Positions 21,643 through 31,659 of a DNA stretch of 64,000 nucleotides are shown in pieces (the first letter of the stretch is position 1; every line of letters begins with the position of its first letter). Source of the stretch: CAVRAW01 sp963716135 (GTDB lineage Bacteria; Planctomycetota; Planctomycetia; Pirellulales; JADZDJ01); NCBI GenBank assembly GCA_963716135.1, contig OY970289.1, positions 3,782,001 through 3,846,000 of the forward strand. Direction: 5' to 3'. The position numbers were made by a program, and so were the translations under genes. The notes beneath the pieces were generated by a model, which worked only from the letters and a program-made list of their open reading frames with translations, was not told the origin of the DNA and made no database searches.

Positions 21643-23010
21643 ATGAAAACGACGTTTTCGTTGGTTTTGATCCTCTTGCTAGCCGTTCCAGGCAAAGGAT
21701 ACGCCGACGACTTGCGAGCCGCGATCGATCCGCTGGCAAAGCAACTGCTGGACGACAAACTTGCCGTCGGCTTCGTCGTCGGGATTTACAAGGACGGCAA
21801 AAAGCAAGTCATCAGCTACGGCGAGACGGAAAAAAGCAAGGGCATCGCGCCCGACGGCGACACGATCTATGAAATTGGTTCAATCAGCAAGGTTTTCACC
21901 GGCACATTGCTCGCCGACCTGGTCGAGCGCGGCAGAGTGCAACTCGAGGACCCGATGCAAACGTATTTGTCTGAACCGTCGAAGTCGGAGCTAAGAAATC
22001 CAACCCACATTACGTTCGAACATCTTGCCACGCACACTTCCGGCCTGCCGCGCTTGCCTGACAATTTAAAGCCGGCCGACCCCATGAATCCGTACGCGGA
22101 TTATACGTTTGGACAGATGTTTTCGTTTCTGAAGGATTACACCTATCCCAAAGCGCCCGGTGAGTACGAATACTCGAACTTTGGCATGGGTCTGCTGGGT
22201 GTGCTACTGGCTGGTCGGGAAAAAGAGTCGTACGAAGAACTGATGGTGGAGCGTATCGCGAAACCGTGCGGAATGGACGATACGCGTGTCACACTTTCCG
22301 ACAAGCAACGCCAGCGGCTTGCTCCGCCGTACGACGCTGCCTTGCAGCCCGCGAAGAATTGGGACATACCAACCGTCGCCGGCGCGGGAGGAATCCACTC
22401 GACGGCGAATGACATGCTCAAGTTCATCGAAGCAAATCTTGCCCATGACGACAAACCACTTACGAAAGCGTGCCAACTATCGCAGAAGGTGCGCCACAGC
22501 ATTCCCATGGGAGCGATCGGGCTTGCCTGGCACATTGAACGGGACGGCGTTACCCGGTGGCATAATGGCGGAACCGGGGGATATTCGGCATGGCTATCCT
22601 TAGTGCCGGGGCGCAACGTGGGGATCGTTGTGCTTTGTAACACACACGGCAAGCAAATCGATGAAATAGGCGAAAGAATCATGCGCATCGCGCTGGGTGA
22701 AAAAATCGAGCCACCGGCGCCCAAGACGATCGTGAAAGTCGCGCCAGAAGTGCTCAAGAAGTACGAGGGCGTTTATGACTTCACGCCCCAATTCGCTGTC
22801 ACCGTCACGCTGGAAGGGGACAAGCTGATGGTCCAGGCGACCGCCCAGCCAAAGTTCCAGGTTTATCCTGAATCTGAGACCAGATTTTTTTACAAGGTTG
22901 TCGATGCGCAGCTCATATTCGTCCCCGACAAGAATGGCAAAATTGACCTGCTTATTTTGCACCAGAATGGCGCTTACCTCGTAGCGACTCACAAGGATTC
23001 GCCCCACTAG
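21643..23010 (+). CDS. Serine hydrolase, class C beta-lactamase/esterase family, secreted
   Basis: A 455-residue exported protein with a signal peptide (MKTTFSLVLILLLAVPGKGYA). The penicillin-binding/AmpC-like fold is shown by the nucleophile motif SISK near residue 84, the YSN motif (YEYSNFGMGLLG) near 178, and HNGGTGGY near 307 as the third motif. A C-terminal ~100-residue beta domain (PEVLKKYEGVYDF onward) is the DUF3471-type barrel often fused to these enzymes. Such proteins can be D-aminopeptidases, esterases or peptidoglycan-related hydrolases, so beta-lactam resistance should not be assumed. It lies alone between glgE and the convergent efflux operon, after a 220-base gap. Confidence 0.88.
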   Translation: MKTTFSLVLILLLAVPGKGYADDLRAAIDPLAKQLLDDKLAVGFVVGIYKDGKKQVISYGETEKSKGIAPDGDTIYEIGSISKVFTGTLLADLVERGRVQLEDPMQTYLSEPSKSELRNPTHITFEHLATHTSGLPRLPDNLKPADPMNPYADYTFGQMFSFLKDYTYPKAPGEYEYSNFGMGLLGVLLAGREKESYEELMVERIAKPCGMDDTRVTLSDKQRQRLAPPYDAALQPAKNWDIPTVAGAGGIHSTANDMLKFIEANLAHDDKPLTKACQLSQKVRHSIPMGAIGLAWHIERDGVTRWHNGGTGGYSAWLSLVPGRNVGIVVLCNTHGKQIDEIGERIMRIALGEKIEPPAPKTIVKVAPEVLKKYEGVYDFTPQFAVTVTLEGDKLMVQATAQPKFQVYPESETRFFYKVVDAQLIFVPDKNGKIDLLILHQNGAYLVATHKDSPH

Positions 23011-23064
23011 GGCAAAGTCGAAGAGAGAACCCTCGCTGCGGAAATGCTGCTTGCCGCGAGCGGG

Positions 23065-26000
23065 TTAGCTCACTTCGCCGGGGGGCAGGTTTGGCGGCGG
23101 GGCTTCGCCGGATTTGACGGCATCTTCCTGCTGCGCGGTGCGATGCATGATCACGTAGAAAAACACCGGCGTGAGGAAGATGCCGAAGAAGGTGACACCG
23201 AGCATGCCGGAGAAGACGGCGGTGCCCAGGGAGATGCGCATTTCGGCGCCGGCGCCGTGAGCCAGAATCAAAGGCACCACGCCGAGGATGAAAGCGAAGC
23301 TGGTCATGATGATCGGGCGCAAACGCAGGTGGCAGGCTTCGACGGTGGCTTCGAAGAGCGGTTTGCCGGCGGCGCGCTGTTGCTGGCCGAACTCGACAAT
23401 CAGAATGGCGTTCTTGGCGGCCATGCCGATCAAGACCACGAAGCCGATCTGTACGAAAATATCGACCGGCAGCGCGGCGATCAGCATGCCGCACACCGAG
23501 CAGAGCAGGCACATCGGCACGACCAGGATGATCGACATGGGGAGCTTCCAGCTTTCGTACTTGGCGGCCAGCACGAGGAACACCAAGAGCGCGCCGAGGA
23601 GGAAGATGTATCCGCCGGCGCTGCCGGAGATGATTTGCATGTAATAAATGGTGGTCCACTCGTAGGGAATGCCGAGCTTGTCGCACAGATTTTCCATGAT
23701 CTGGATGGCCTGGCCGGAACTGGTGCCGTGCGCGATGTTGCCGTTGATGGCCGCCGAGGGATACATGTTGTAGCGCATGTACATGACGGGGCCGCCGACG
23801 TATTTCACGTCGCAGAGCGTGCCCAGCGGAACCATGTCGCCGAGCTTGTTGCGGACTTTGAGTTGGCCGACGTTGCTGGGGCTGACGCGGTATTGCTCCT
23901 GGGCCAGGATGTTGACCTGCCACGTGCGGCCGAACTGGTTGAACAAGTTGACGTAGTAGCCGCCCATGTAGGTGGAAAGCGTGTTGAACACGTCTTCCAT
24001 GGCCACGGAGAGCGTGCGGCATTTGGTGCGGTCGATATCAACATAGAGTTGCGGCGTGTTGGCACGGAACATCGTGAACAGACCGACTAAGAGCGGATTA
24101 GCGTTGCCGTCGTGGACCAGGTCGTTTGTGGCTTGTTCTAGCTCTGTAAGATTCACGAAGCCGCGCTGCTCGACTTGCAATTGGAAGCCGGCGGAAGTGC
24201 CGAGACCTTGGATCGGCGGGGCGCGGAAGACGCTGATCACGGCGTTGTCGATTTTGTCGTAGTAGAGTTTGCGGAGCTTGTCGGCGATGACGGCGTCGTA
24301 GGTTTCGTGCGTGGTGCGCTTGTCGAAGGGGGCGAGGATCACGAACGTCGAGCCGAAATTCGAGCCGTTGGCTTGCAGCAGGACGGACTGGCCGGCGACG
24401 CTGAGGGTGTGATCGACGCCGGGAATTTGCGCAGCAATTTGGTTGACTTGCTCCATTACTTTTTCTGTGCGGAACAGCGAGGCCGAGTCGGGCAGTTGCA
24501 CGTTGACCAGCAGATAGCCCTGGTCTTGTTCGGGGATGAAGCCGGTGGGGGCGTGCGACATGGTCCAGTAGGTGGCGAACAACAGGCCGGCGTAGACGAA
24601 GAGGACCATCACGCATAGGCGGAGCATGCGGCCGATGGTCCAACTGTAACCTTCGGTGATGCGGTCGAAGACTTTGTTGAAACCTTTGAAGATCATGCCC
24701 AGGAATTCGTTCACCGGCTTGATGATGAACCAGCCGAGCGCGAGGCCGGCAATGGCGCCGGGCAGGAACGAAATGAGCCAGACGACGGGCGGCTGCCAGG
24801 CAGGAATGATCATGCCTTCGGCGGCGTCGCCAAAGGGCATGTCGAAAAAGTCGGCGACGAGGCCGTACAGCAGGGCGAGGGTTATGAAGCCGCAGAGGAT
24901 GAAAATCCACCAGGGGAGGGCTTCGCGGACGTGTTCGTGGCCGCCGTCGGACTTGGCTTCGGTCTTGAAGACTGAAACGGCGCGGGACGGGGTGAGCGTC
25001 ATGGCGTTGACGGCGGAGATGACCATCGAGGCGGAGATCGTGAGCGCGAATTGGCGGAAGAACTGGCCGGGGATGCCGGGGAAGAATGCGCCGGGCAAGA
25101 GCACGCAGACCAGCACCAGCGTGATGGCGAGGATGGAGCCGGTGATTTCGTCCATCGCTTTGATGGTGGCGGTTTTGGGATCGTAGCCTTTGGCGATCCA
25201 GCGTTCGACGTTTTCCAGGACGACGATGGCGTCGTCGACGACGATGCCGATGGCCAGCACCAAGCCGAACAGCGTGAGGTTGTTCAGATTGAAACCCAAC
25301 AGGGCCATGATGGCAAACGTGCCGACCAACGAGACGGGGACGTCAATCATGGGCAGGATCATGGCTTTCCAATCCTGCAAGAAGAACAGCACGACGATGG
25401 CGACGAGAATGATGGCGTCGCGCAGCGTTTTGAAAACTTCGATGACCGACTCTTTGATGAAGGGAGTCGTGTCGTAGACGATTTTGTAGGTCAAGCCGCT
25501 GGGGAAGCGCTTGGCGAGCTTGTGCATGTGGGCCTTAACTTCGTCGGCCACCTGCAGCGCGTTGGAGCCAGGCAATTGGAAAATGGCGAGTGCGACCGAG
25601 GGTTTTCCATCGAGCTTGCAGATCTGCGTCGTATTGCTGGGCCCCCAGATCGACCTTGGCGACATCGTGGAGGCGGACGACTTGCGCGGCGGGGCGCCTT
25701 CCTTGACGGTGCCTTGGCTGGTTTTGACGATGATGTCGCCGAACTGCTCGGGCGTGACCAGGCGGCCCAGCGTGCTCATCGTCAATTGGAATTGCTGGTC
25801 TTTGGGCACGGGGGGCTGGCCGATGGTGCCGGCGGCCACTTGCACATTTTGGCTTTTGACTGCGTTGATGATGTCGGTGGTGTTCAAACCCATGGACGCC
25901 ATCTTGTTTGGGTCGAGCCACACGCGCATGCTGTATTCGCGCTGGCCGAGATAGTTGATGTTGCCGACGCCGTCGATGCGCAACAGATCGTCTTGAATCT

Positions 26001-26484
26001 GGATGGTGGCGTAGTTGCTCAGATACAGATCGTCGTACTGACCGTCGGGGGAGTACAAGTTGACGGCCAGCAAGATGCTGGGGGATTGTTTTTGAACGTT
26101 TACGCCTTGAAGCTGGACTTGCTCGGGCAATTGCGGCATGGCCAGCGAGACGCGGTTTTGCACGAGCACCTGGGCCATGTTCAGGTCGGTGCCCAGGGCG
26201 AATGTGACGGTGAGCGTGTAGGCGCCGTCGTTGGTGCACTGGGACGACATGTACATCATGCCTTCGACGCCGTTGACTTGCTGCTCGATCGGCGCGGCGA
26301 CGCTGTCGGCCACGACCTGGCAATTGGCGCCGGGATAGCTGGCGGTCACCTGGACGGTGGGCGGGGTGATGTTGGGATATTGTGAGACGGAGAGCGTGAC
26401 CACGGCCACTCCGCCCAACAGCAGAATGACAATGGAAATGACCCAGGCGAAGATGGGCCGTTCGATGAAGAATTTGGCAAGCAT
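23065..26484 (-). CDS. RND multidrug efflux transporter, HAE1 family (AcrB-like)
   Basis: Inner-membrane proton-driven pump of about 1,140 residues. Starts MLAKFFIERPIFAWVISIVI, the usual AcrB opening. The porter-domain phrase GANCQVVADSVAAPIEQQVNG and the intramembrane proton-relay segment (GIVVDDAIVVLENVERW, with Asp-Asp) are present, followed by IPEQDQGYLLVNVQLPD and the second-half repeat. A short stretch around 25628-25694 is out of frame: one missing base in a C4/G4 run at 25691-25694 and a compensating change near 25626-25631. Corrected it reads VVRLHDVAKVDLGAQQYD, as in the family. The adaptor gene lies directly upstream. No TolC gene is in the window. Confidence 0.93.
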   Translation of the reverse strand: MLAKFFIERPIFAWVISIVILLLGGVAVVTLSVSQYPNITPPTVQVTASYPGANCQVVADSVAAPIEQQVNGVEGMMYMSSQCTNDGAYTLTVTFALGTDLNMAQVLVQNRVSLAMPQLPEQVQLQGVNVQKQSPSILLAVNLYSPDGQYDDLYLSNYATIQIQDDLLRIDGVGNINYLGQREYSMRVWLDPNKMASMGLNTTDIINAVKSQNVQVAAGTIGQPPVPKDQQFQLTMSTLGRLVTPEQFGDIIVKTSQGTVKEGAPPRKSSASTMSPRSIWGPSNTTQICKLDGKPSVALAIFQLPGSNALQVADEVKAHMHKLAKRFPSGLTYKIVYDTTPFIKESVIEVFKTLRDAIILVAIVVLFFLQDWKAMILPMIDVPVSLVGTFAIMALLGFNLNNLTLFGLVLAIGIVVDDAIVVLENVERWIAKGYDPKTATIKAMDEITGSILAITLVLVCVLLPGAFFPGIPGQFFRQFALTISASMVISAVNAMTLTPSRAVSVFKTEAKSDGGHEHVREALPWWIFILCGFITLALLYGLVADFFDMPFGDAAEGMIIPAWQPPVVWLISFLPGAIAGLALGWFIIKPVNEFLGMIFKGFNKVFDRITEGYSWTIGRMLRLCVMVLFVYAGLLFATYWTMSHAPTGFIPEQDQGYLLVNVQLPDSASLFRTEKVMEQVNQIAAQIPGVDHTLSVAGQSVLLQANGSNFGSTFVILAPFDKRTTHETYDAVIADKLRKLYYDKIDNAVISVFRAPPIQGLGTSAGFQLQVEQRGFVNLTELEQATNDLVHDGNANPLLVGLFTMFRANTPQLYVDIDRTKCRTLSVAMEDVFNTLSTYMGGYYVNLFNQFGRTWQVNILAQEQYRVSPSNVGQLKVRNKLGDMVPLGTLCDVKYVGGPVMYMRYNMYPSAAINGNIAHGTSSGQAIQIMENLCDKLGIPYEWTTIYYMQIISGSAGGYIFLLGALLVFLVLAAKYESWKLPMSIILVVPMCLLCSVCGMLIAALPVDIFVQIGFVVLIGMAAKNAILIVEFGQQQRAAGKPLFEATVEACHLRLRPIIMTSFAFILGVVPLILAHGAGAEMRISLGTAVFSGMLGVTFFGIFLTPVFFYVIMHRTAQQEDAVKSGEAPPPNLPPGEVS

Positions 26485-26489
26485 GGGTC

Positions 26490-26518
26490 GAAGGAAAGGC
26501 GGAAAGGCGGAAGGTGGA
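26490..26518. repeat. AGGAAAGGCGG repeat between adaptor and RND pump genes
   Basis: Three imperfect AGGAAAGGCGG / AAAGGCGG / AAGGTGG units (plus-strand view) fill the gap between the two efflux genes, immediately upstream of the pump start. The element belongs to the same purine-rich family as 10341 and 15373. Confidence 0.6.
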
Positions 26519-26540
26519 ACCTGCGACTACAACGCCTGCG

Positions 26541-27877
26541 TTACATTCCTTTTTCTTCTTTTTCGGCGCGCGGACTTGGACTTTCGTGCCGGCCGTGATG
26601 CGTTGCAGGCCGCCGACGACGATACGATCTTTTGCCGTGATGCTATCTTGTGCGGTTTCGCCGGAGGCTGCGGGGTGATATCCGCCGTCCTTCTCCACCA
26701 CGATCTGCACGGGGAAGATTTCCTGCATGCCGCCGGGCTGCTCCTGGCCGGCGGTGACGGGGCGGTATTGGATGACATCTTGATCGTTGACGATCCAGAC
26801 GTAGCGGTTGCCTTGGTCGGAGCCGATGGCCATTTGCGGCACGACGAGCGCCGTGTGAGGATCGCTGATCGGCACGCGCACGCGGACGAACATTCCGGGA
26901 TCGAAGACGCGCGGTCCGATTTTGGGCTGTGGGTTAGGAAGTTCGGCGCGGATTTGCAGGGTGCCGGTGGAGGGATCGAGCTGATTGTTCACGAAATCCA
27001 TTTCGGCGGTGTAGGGGTAATCGTTCATGTCGGTTTGCAGCGCCACGCCGATGGGGAGGCGTTGACCTTTGCCGACTGTTTTTAGGCGTCCGTCGCGAAT
27101 GGCGTTCTGCACGCGCAGCAGGATGAGCTCGTCGACGTAAAAGTAGACGTACATCGGATCCTGCGAGACGATGGTGGTGAGCACCGTTTCGTTGGCGTTG
27201 ACAAGATTGCCAACCGAGACCAGGTTGCGACTGACGACGCCGGCGACCAGTGTGTTGACGTCGGTGAATTCGAGATTTACGCGCACGACTTCGGCGTTGG
27301 CTTCCTGGGCAGCGACTTCCGCGACGGCTTTTTCCTGGGAGGCCAGGTACTTATCGACGTCCTGCTTGCTGATGGCGCCGGGGGTTTTGGCCACGTCGAG
27401 CGCGCGGGCATAGTCGGCCCTGGCCAGGGTGAGCTGGGCTTTGGACAATTCGACTTGGGCCTTGGCCTGATCGTAGGCGGCTTGGAAGGTGCGCGGATCG
27501 ATTTTGAACAGGACCTGATTACGCTGGACTTCCTGGCCTGCGACGAAGTTGAAATCTTTGGTGGGCGCGGCGTCGGAATGCTTATCGAAATTCCAGGGGA
27601 CCAGGTAGCCGGTGACGTGCGAGCGCAACTGCACCGAATCGACGGCCTCGGTGCGGCCGGTGTAGTAGGCGTAATCGGTGACTTGCTTGACTTCGGGGAT
27701 CGCGACGCGGACGACCGGCAAGTTTTTTTCGGCTTCGACCGTTTCCTCATGCTTTTGGCAGCCGGCCCAAAACGCGCCGCAAACGAGGGCCGCAACGACA
27801 ACCAGCGGGATGCGATAGCGAATGAACAGATTCATTCCGGACTGGCGAGACTTCGGGGAATCGGCGGCGATGGACAT
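26541..27877 (-). CDS. RND efflux periplasmic adaptor (MexA/AcrA-like), stop masked by a base loss
   Basis: Membrane-fusion protein linking the pump to an outer-membrane channel. A hydrophobic N-terminus ends in the lipobox-like AFWAGC near residue 40, so it is probably a lipoprotein. Then come a barrel-sandwich half (SVQLRSHVTGYL), a helical hairpin (residues ~120-215), the second half (AGVVSRNLVSVGNLVNA) and a beta-barrel. Read as given, the frame has no stop and runs far into the pump gene. Adding one A to the five-A run (plus-strand T run 26550-26554) ends the protein naturally after KVQVRAPKKKKK with TAA at 26541. It forms an operon with the pump; a GC-rich 231-base divergent region separates it from the cardiolipin synthase gene. 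Confidence 0.88.
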
Positions 27878-28108
27878 GGGACGTCGGATTTCGGCAACAT
27901 TGTTTGGGGAATCTGCGCCGGCGACGGCTCACCCATCGCGTCGCAAGGTACATAATTGGATATAGGTTGCGGCGTGCGTTGCCGCATTTGGGCAGCGGCG
28001 TTCCGGCGGCCGCGGCATGCAGGCTGTGGCGATTGTATCGTTTGCAGCGGGCGCGGAAGTTGGTTCCGGAGATTTCCCTTGAGGATACCAGTTGTCGGAC
28101 ACACGGCA

Positions 28109-29599
28109 ATGAATTTTTCATCCTTGCCACTTGCTGCCGTGCGATGGTCCACCGATTGGTGGCTGCTGGTAATCGTGGTGTGCTATGTGTTGGCCGTGGT
28201 CAGCGTGCCATCGGTTTTGCTCCAGCGGCGGGGGAAGCCGGGGGCGGCGGTGAGCTGGCTTTTGGTGCTGTTCGCGCTGCCGGGGTTGGGGGTGTTTTTG
28301 TGGTGGGCGATTGGGCGGAAGCATTTGGAACGACACCGGCGAAAACGGCGGCGGGCGGCGGCGCACACGGCGTTTGCTTTGACAAGAGTGCGCGACGAGG
28401 TGCCCGCACCGGGGCAGGCCGACCTGTCGCTACTGCCCATTGAGCGGATGCCGATTGAAGAAGCGGAGTGGGTTTTCCCTCCGACGGCGGGGAACCGCTT
28501 GCGATTATTGGTCGATGCGGCGGAGGCGTATCCGGCGATCGAAGGAGCGATCCGCGCGGCCGGCGATCATGTGCATTTGGCGTTTTACATTTGGAACGAT
28601 GATGACACGGGGGTGGCGTGGCGCGATTTGTTGATTGAGAAGGTTCGCAAAGGCGTGCGGGTGCGGCTACTGTTGGATGGATTGGGGAGCCGGTTTGCGC
28701 GGCGACATGCATTGATGCGGCCACTGGTGGATGCGGGGGGCGAAGTGGTTTACTTCCAACCGCTCACGCTGTTCGCGGTGCGGCCGACGATCAATTTCCG
28801 CAATCACCGGAAGATTGTAGTTGTGGACGGCTGCACGGGATTTCTCGGGGGCATCAACATCGGCGATGAATACAAGAGCGATTGGCACGATCTGGCGATG
28901 CAATTGGAAGGGCCGGCGGTCGATCAGTTGCAGGAGACGTTTGCAGAAGATTGGTTTTACGCCACGGGGCGAGAGATTGTGGCGCCGCACATTTTTTGCA
29001 AGTGGCATTCGCCGGACACACTGGCGAAGTTGCCGGCGGTGGACGATGCGGCGGCGGTGTGCAGCATATTGGCCAGCGGGCCGCATACGCCGCACAACAT
29101 CACGCATGACGCGCTGTTTTTGGCGCTGACGCAGGCGCGCGAGCGAGTTTACATCACCACGCCGTATCTGATTCCAGAAGAAAGCACGATGGCGGCCTTG
29201 CGGACGGCGGTGTACCGGGGCGTCGACGTGCGGGTTTTGGTGCCGGGGGTGAGCGATGCTTGGATTGTGCAGTGGGCGGGGCGGTCGTATTTTCCCGATT
29301 TGCTTTCGGCGGGGATCCGGGTGTTTGAGTATTTGCCCAGCGTGTTGCATGCCAAGAGCGTGTTGATCGACGACGATCTGTCGATCGTCGGCAGCGCGAA
29401 CATCGACGTGCGGAGCTTTCGATTGAACTTCGAAGCAAGTTGCCTTTCGCGCAGCAAGCCTTTGGCGCAGCGGCTGCTAGGGCTATTTTCCCGCGACTTG
29501 CAGCATAGCCACGAGGTGACGTTTGAGGATTTACACCGCCGCTCCTATTTGGCGCAGTTGGCCGATGCGGCGGCGCATTTGTTGAGCCCGTTGCTGTAG
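28109..29599 (+). CDS. cls: Cardiolipin synthase (phospholipase D family)
   Basis: Membrane enzyme that condenses two phosphatidylglycerols to cardiolipin. A 496-residue reading from ATG 28109 gives two N-terminal membrane segments (WWLLVIVVCYVLAVVSVPSV and AVSWLLVLFALPGLGVFLWW) and then two HKD catalytic motifs: HRKIVVVDG followed by GFLGGINIGDEY near residue 235, and HAKSVLIDDDLSIVGSANID near 413. Length and order match bacterial ClsA. The longer frame upstream would add ~50 Arg/Cys-rich residues with no family counterpart, so I rejected it. It probably starts a transcript at the divergent region 27878-28108. Confidence 0.92.
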   Translation: MNFSSLPLAAVRWSTDWWLLVIVVCYVLAVVSVPSVLLQRRGKPGAAVSWLLVLFALPGLGVFLWWAIGRKHLERHRRKRRRAAAHTAFALTRVRDEVPAPGQADLSLLPIERMPIEEAEWVFPPTAGNRLRLLVDAAEAYPAIEGAIRAAGDHVHLAFYIWNDDDTGVAWRDLLIEKVRKGVRVRLLLDGLGSRFARRHALMRPLVDAGGEVVYFQPLTLFAVRPTINFRNHRKIVVVDGCTGFLGGINIGDEYKSDWHDLAMQLEGPAVDQLQETFAEDWFYATGREIVAPHIFCKWHSPDTLAKLPAVDDAAAVCSILASGPHTPHNITHDALFLALTQARERVYITTPYLIPEESTMAALRTAVYRGVDVRVLVPGVSDAWIVQWAGRSYFPDLLSAGIRVFEYLPSVLHAKSVLIDDDLSIVGSANIDVRSFRLNFEASCLSRSKPLAQRLLGLFSRDLQHSHEVTFEDLHRRSYLAQLADAAAHLLSPLL

Positions 29600-29626
29600 G
29601 CGGCAGTGTTGCTCCCGGCGTGGCGT

Positions 29627-29680
29627 AGCGTTATGCTTCAAGGGGAATAACGCCAACGAAGCGCCGGACAAGTCCGGCGG
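29627..29680. repeat. Two consecutive hairpins after cls
   Basis: GCGTTAT (29627-29633) pairs with ATAACGC (29646-29652), and CGCCGGAC (29661-29668) pairs with GTCCGGCG (29671-29678) with a two-base loop. They fill the gap between cls and the permease gene. No T-run follows, so a dispersed palindrome is more likely than an intrinsic terminator. Confidence 0.55.
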
Positions 29681-29692
29681 CTAACTAGAGCA

Positions 29693-30925
29693 ATGCCGCT
29701 TGTCGAAACGAAAGAGCCGACTGCTACGGTCCCCGAAACGCGCGCAGGCGGCGGGGTTTGGAATGTGCTGCGGCAGGCGCGGCTGAATCGGCATGAGATT
29801 GCCGGGTCGCTGGGGGATTTGGGGACGTTCTTGCCGCTTCTGGTCGGGATGTCGGCGGAAAACGGTTTGGATTTTGCCTCGGCATTGTTCTTTGCCGGGT
29901 TGTTCAACATTGTCACCGGCTTTCTGTTTCCGATACCGATGGCCGTACAGCCGATGAAGGCGATCGCGGCGGTGGCCCTGACGGAAGGGCTGACGGTGCC
30001 GCAGATTCTGGCCGCGGGGGCGACGGTGAGCATTGTGATATTGGTGCTCGGACTAACCGGATTGATCAATTGGCTCAACCGGGTGATTCCGCGGAGCGTA
30101 GTGCGCGGGCTGCAGTTGGCGCTGGGATTGTCGCTGCTGATGAAGGGGATGCAGATGGTGGCGGGGACGCATCAGTGGCTGGCGCCGGACAGTTATCTTA
30201 CGGGGATCGTGTCGGCGATTGTCGTCTTGCTGCTGTTTTTCTCAAGGCGGATTCCGGCGGCGCTGCTGTTGTTCGGCGTGGGACTGGTGATTGCGATGTG
30301 GACGCATCCCAGCGTGCTTTCTTCGCTGGGGCTGGGGATCACGCTGCCGAAGTGGACGCCGCCGGGGTGGAGCGATTTTGTGTCGGCGTTTCCGAAGGCC
30401 GCGGTGCCGCAGATTCCGCTGACGACCTTGAACTCGGTGATTGCGGTGTGCGCGCTGGCGATCGATTTGTTTCCGGAGCGGGAGCGGCAAGTGACGGTGC
30501 GGAAGGTTTCGATTTCCGTTGGAATGATGAACCTGGTGGGCTGCTGGTTTGGGGCCATGCCGATGTGCCACGGGGCCGGCGGGCTGGCGGGGCAGTATCG
30601 GTTTGGGGCGCGGACCAACGGATCGATATTGTTTCTCGGCGCGGTGAAGTTGCTTTTGGCGGTTTTTCTTGGGGCGTCGCTGATGACGCTATGCCAGCAG
30701 TTTCCGGCCAGCGTGCTGGGAGTGATGCTGGCGTTTAGCGGGATGGAATTGGCGCTGGTGTGCCGGGATCAAGTTGGCCGGACCGCGGCGTTCACCATGT
30801 TGCTGACCGCCGCGGCGTGCCTGGGGCTGAATAACATTGCGCTGGGGTTTGTGCTCGGGCTGGCCATGGCGTGGTGCTTGCAGTTAAATTTGTTTCGGGT
30901 AGAGGACCCGGAGCAGACGCCGTGA
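29693..30925 (+). CDS. MOT1-type molybdate/sulfate transporter
   Basis: A 410-residue membrane protein with about ten hydrophobic segments. The MOT1 signatures are evident: EIAGSLGDLGTFLPLLVGM near residue 35, FPIPMAVQPMKAIAAVAL near 80 and, in the second half, GAMPMCHGAGGLAGQYRFG near 285. These two P-rich, charged-poor motifs form the anion site in this family, which is related to SLC26 transporters but lacks the STAS domain. The likely substrate is molybdate, with sulfate as the alternative. The stop codon overlaps the start of the HD gene (GTGA), so the two are translationally coupled. Confidence 0.85.
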   Translation: MPLVETKEPTATVPETRAGGGVWNVLRQARLNRHEIAGSLGDLGTFLPLLVGMSAENGLDFASALFFAGLFNIVTGFLFPIPMAVQPMKAIAAVALTEGLTVPQILAAGATVSIVILVLGLTGLINWLNRVIPRSVVRGLQLALGLSLLMKGMQMVAGTHQWLAPDSYLTGIVSAIVVLLLFFSRRIPAALLLFGVGLVIAMWTHPSVLSSLGLGITLPKWTPPGWSDFVSAFPKAAVPQIPLTTLNSVIAVCALAIDLFPERERQVTVRKVSISVGMMNLVGCWFGAMPMCHGAGGLAGQYRFGARTNGSILFLGAVKLLLAVFLGASLMTLCQQFPASVLGVMLAFSGMELALVCRDQVGRTAAFTMLLTAAACLGLNNIALGFVLGLAMAWCLQLNLFRVEDPEQTP

Positions 30926-31599
30926 ATGAGAAACTCCGCCGGCAGATCGCTTGGGACGCCGCGCAAATGATCCGCGCCGGGCAGGAGTCGGAATATCAAG
31001 CGGCGCGGATGAAGGCTGTTCGCCGGGCGGCGCGGGGCTGGGTGCCGAATGAAGATCTGCCCAGCGACGAGGAAATCCGCAGCCTGGTGCAATCGGTGAC
31101 GGCGCCGTCGGTGGGAGACCGGTTCGACCGGTATCGCCGGCTGGTGGCGGCGCTGGAGCAGGTGAAGCTGAATCCTGAATATCATCCCGAGGGGGACGCG
31201 CTAAATCACACGCTGCAGGTGTTCGATTTGGCGCGGCACGAACGGCCCTACGACGAGGAATTTCTGCTGGCCGCGCTCCTGCACGACGTGGGCAAGGCGA
31301 TCGATCGAAAGGATCACATTGCGGCCGGTTTGGCGGCTTTGGATGGGCTGATTACGCCGCGGACGGCGTGGTTTATCGAGCATCACACCGAAGCCAATCA
31401 ACTGGCGGAAGGGCGGCTGGGGGCACGAGCGAAGAAGCGATTGGAGGCGGATGAGAGCTTCGAGGAGCTGACGCTGTTTTCCAAGTGCGATCGGGGCGGG
31501 CGCGAGCGGAATGTGCAGATACCGGATTTGGATGAAGCGATTGAGTATCTGCGGGAGTTGGACCGGCAGTGCGAGGGGCAACCGCCGACGATCGAGTAA
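30922..31599 (+). CDS. HD-domain phosphohydrolase
   Basis: A 225-residue cytosolic protein. HD signature: NHTLQVFDLA with the first His near residue 94, LLHDVGKAID with the His-Asp pair near 120, then FIEHHTEANQL with a further His. These are the metal ligands of HD hydrolases related to the tRNA nucleotidyltransferase C-terminal HD unit and to (d)NTP or cyclic-nucleotide phosphohydrolases. I place the start at GTG 30922, which overlaps the transporter stop TGA by two bases; the longer frame starts inside the transporter gene. Substrate unknown; the coupling to a molybdate permease may be only positional. Confidence 0.82.
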   Translation: MNEKLRRQIAWDAAQMIRAGQESEYQAARMKAVRRAARGWVPNEDLPSDEEIRSLVQSVTAPSVGDRFDRYRRLVAALEQVKLNPEYHPEGDALNHTLQVFDLARHERPYDEEFLLAALLHDVGKAIDRKDHIAAGLAALDGLITPRTAWFIEHHTEANQLAEGRLGARAKKRLEADESFEELTLFSKCDRGGRERNVQIPDLDEAIEYLRELDRQCEGQPPTIE

Positions 31600-31659
31600 G
31601 ACGACGCGGCTCGGCGGGAGCGTCGCGCTGCCCGGCCTGGGGGCCGGGGCTAAACGGCG

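Noticed and set aside
21643..23010. Antibiotic-resistance beta-lactamase call
   Set aside because: The fold also covers many esterases and peptidases, and the DUF3471-type tail points away from a dedicated resistance enzyme.
23044..24090. Plus-strand frame opposite the RND pump
   Set aside because: His/Asp/Glu/Gly-rich antisense shadow; the minus-strand pump is unambiguous.
25535..26540. Continuation of the adaptor frame into the pump gene as a fusion protein
   Set aside because: The part after KKKKK is Arg/Pro/His-rich and out of frame with the pump; a lost A in an A run explains the missing stop.
27956..28108. N-terminal extension of cardiolipin synthase
   Set aside because: Arg/Cys-rich and unlike any ClsA; ATG 28109 begins just before the first membrane segment.
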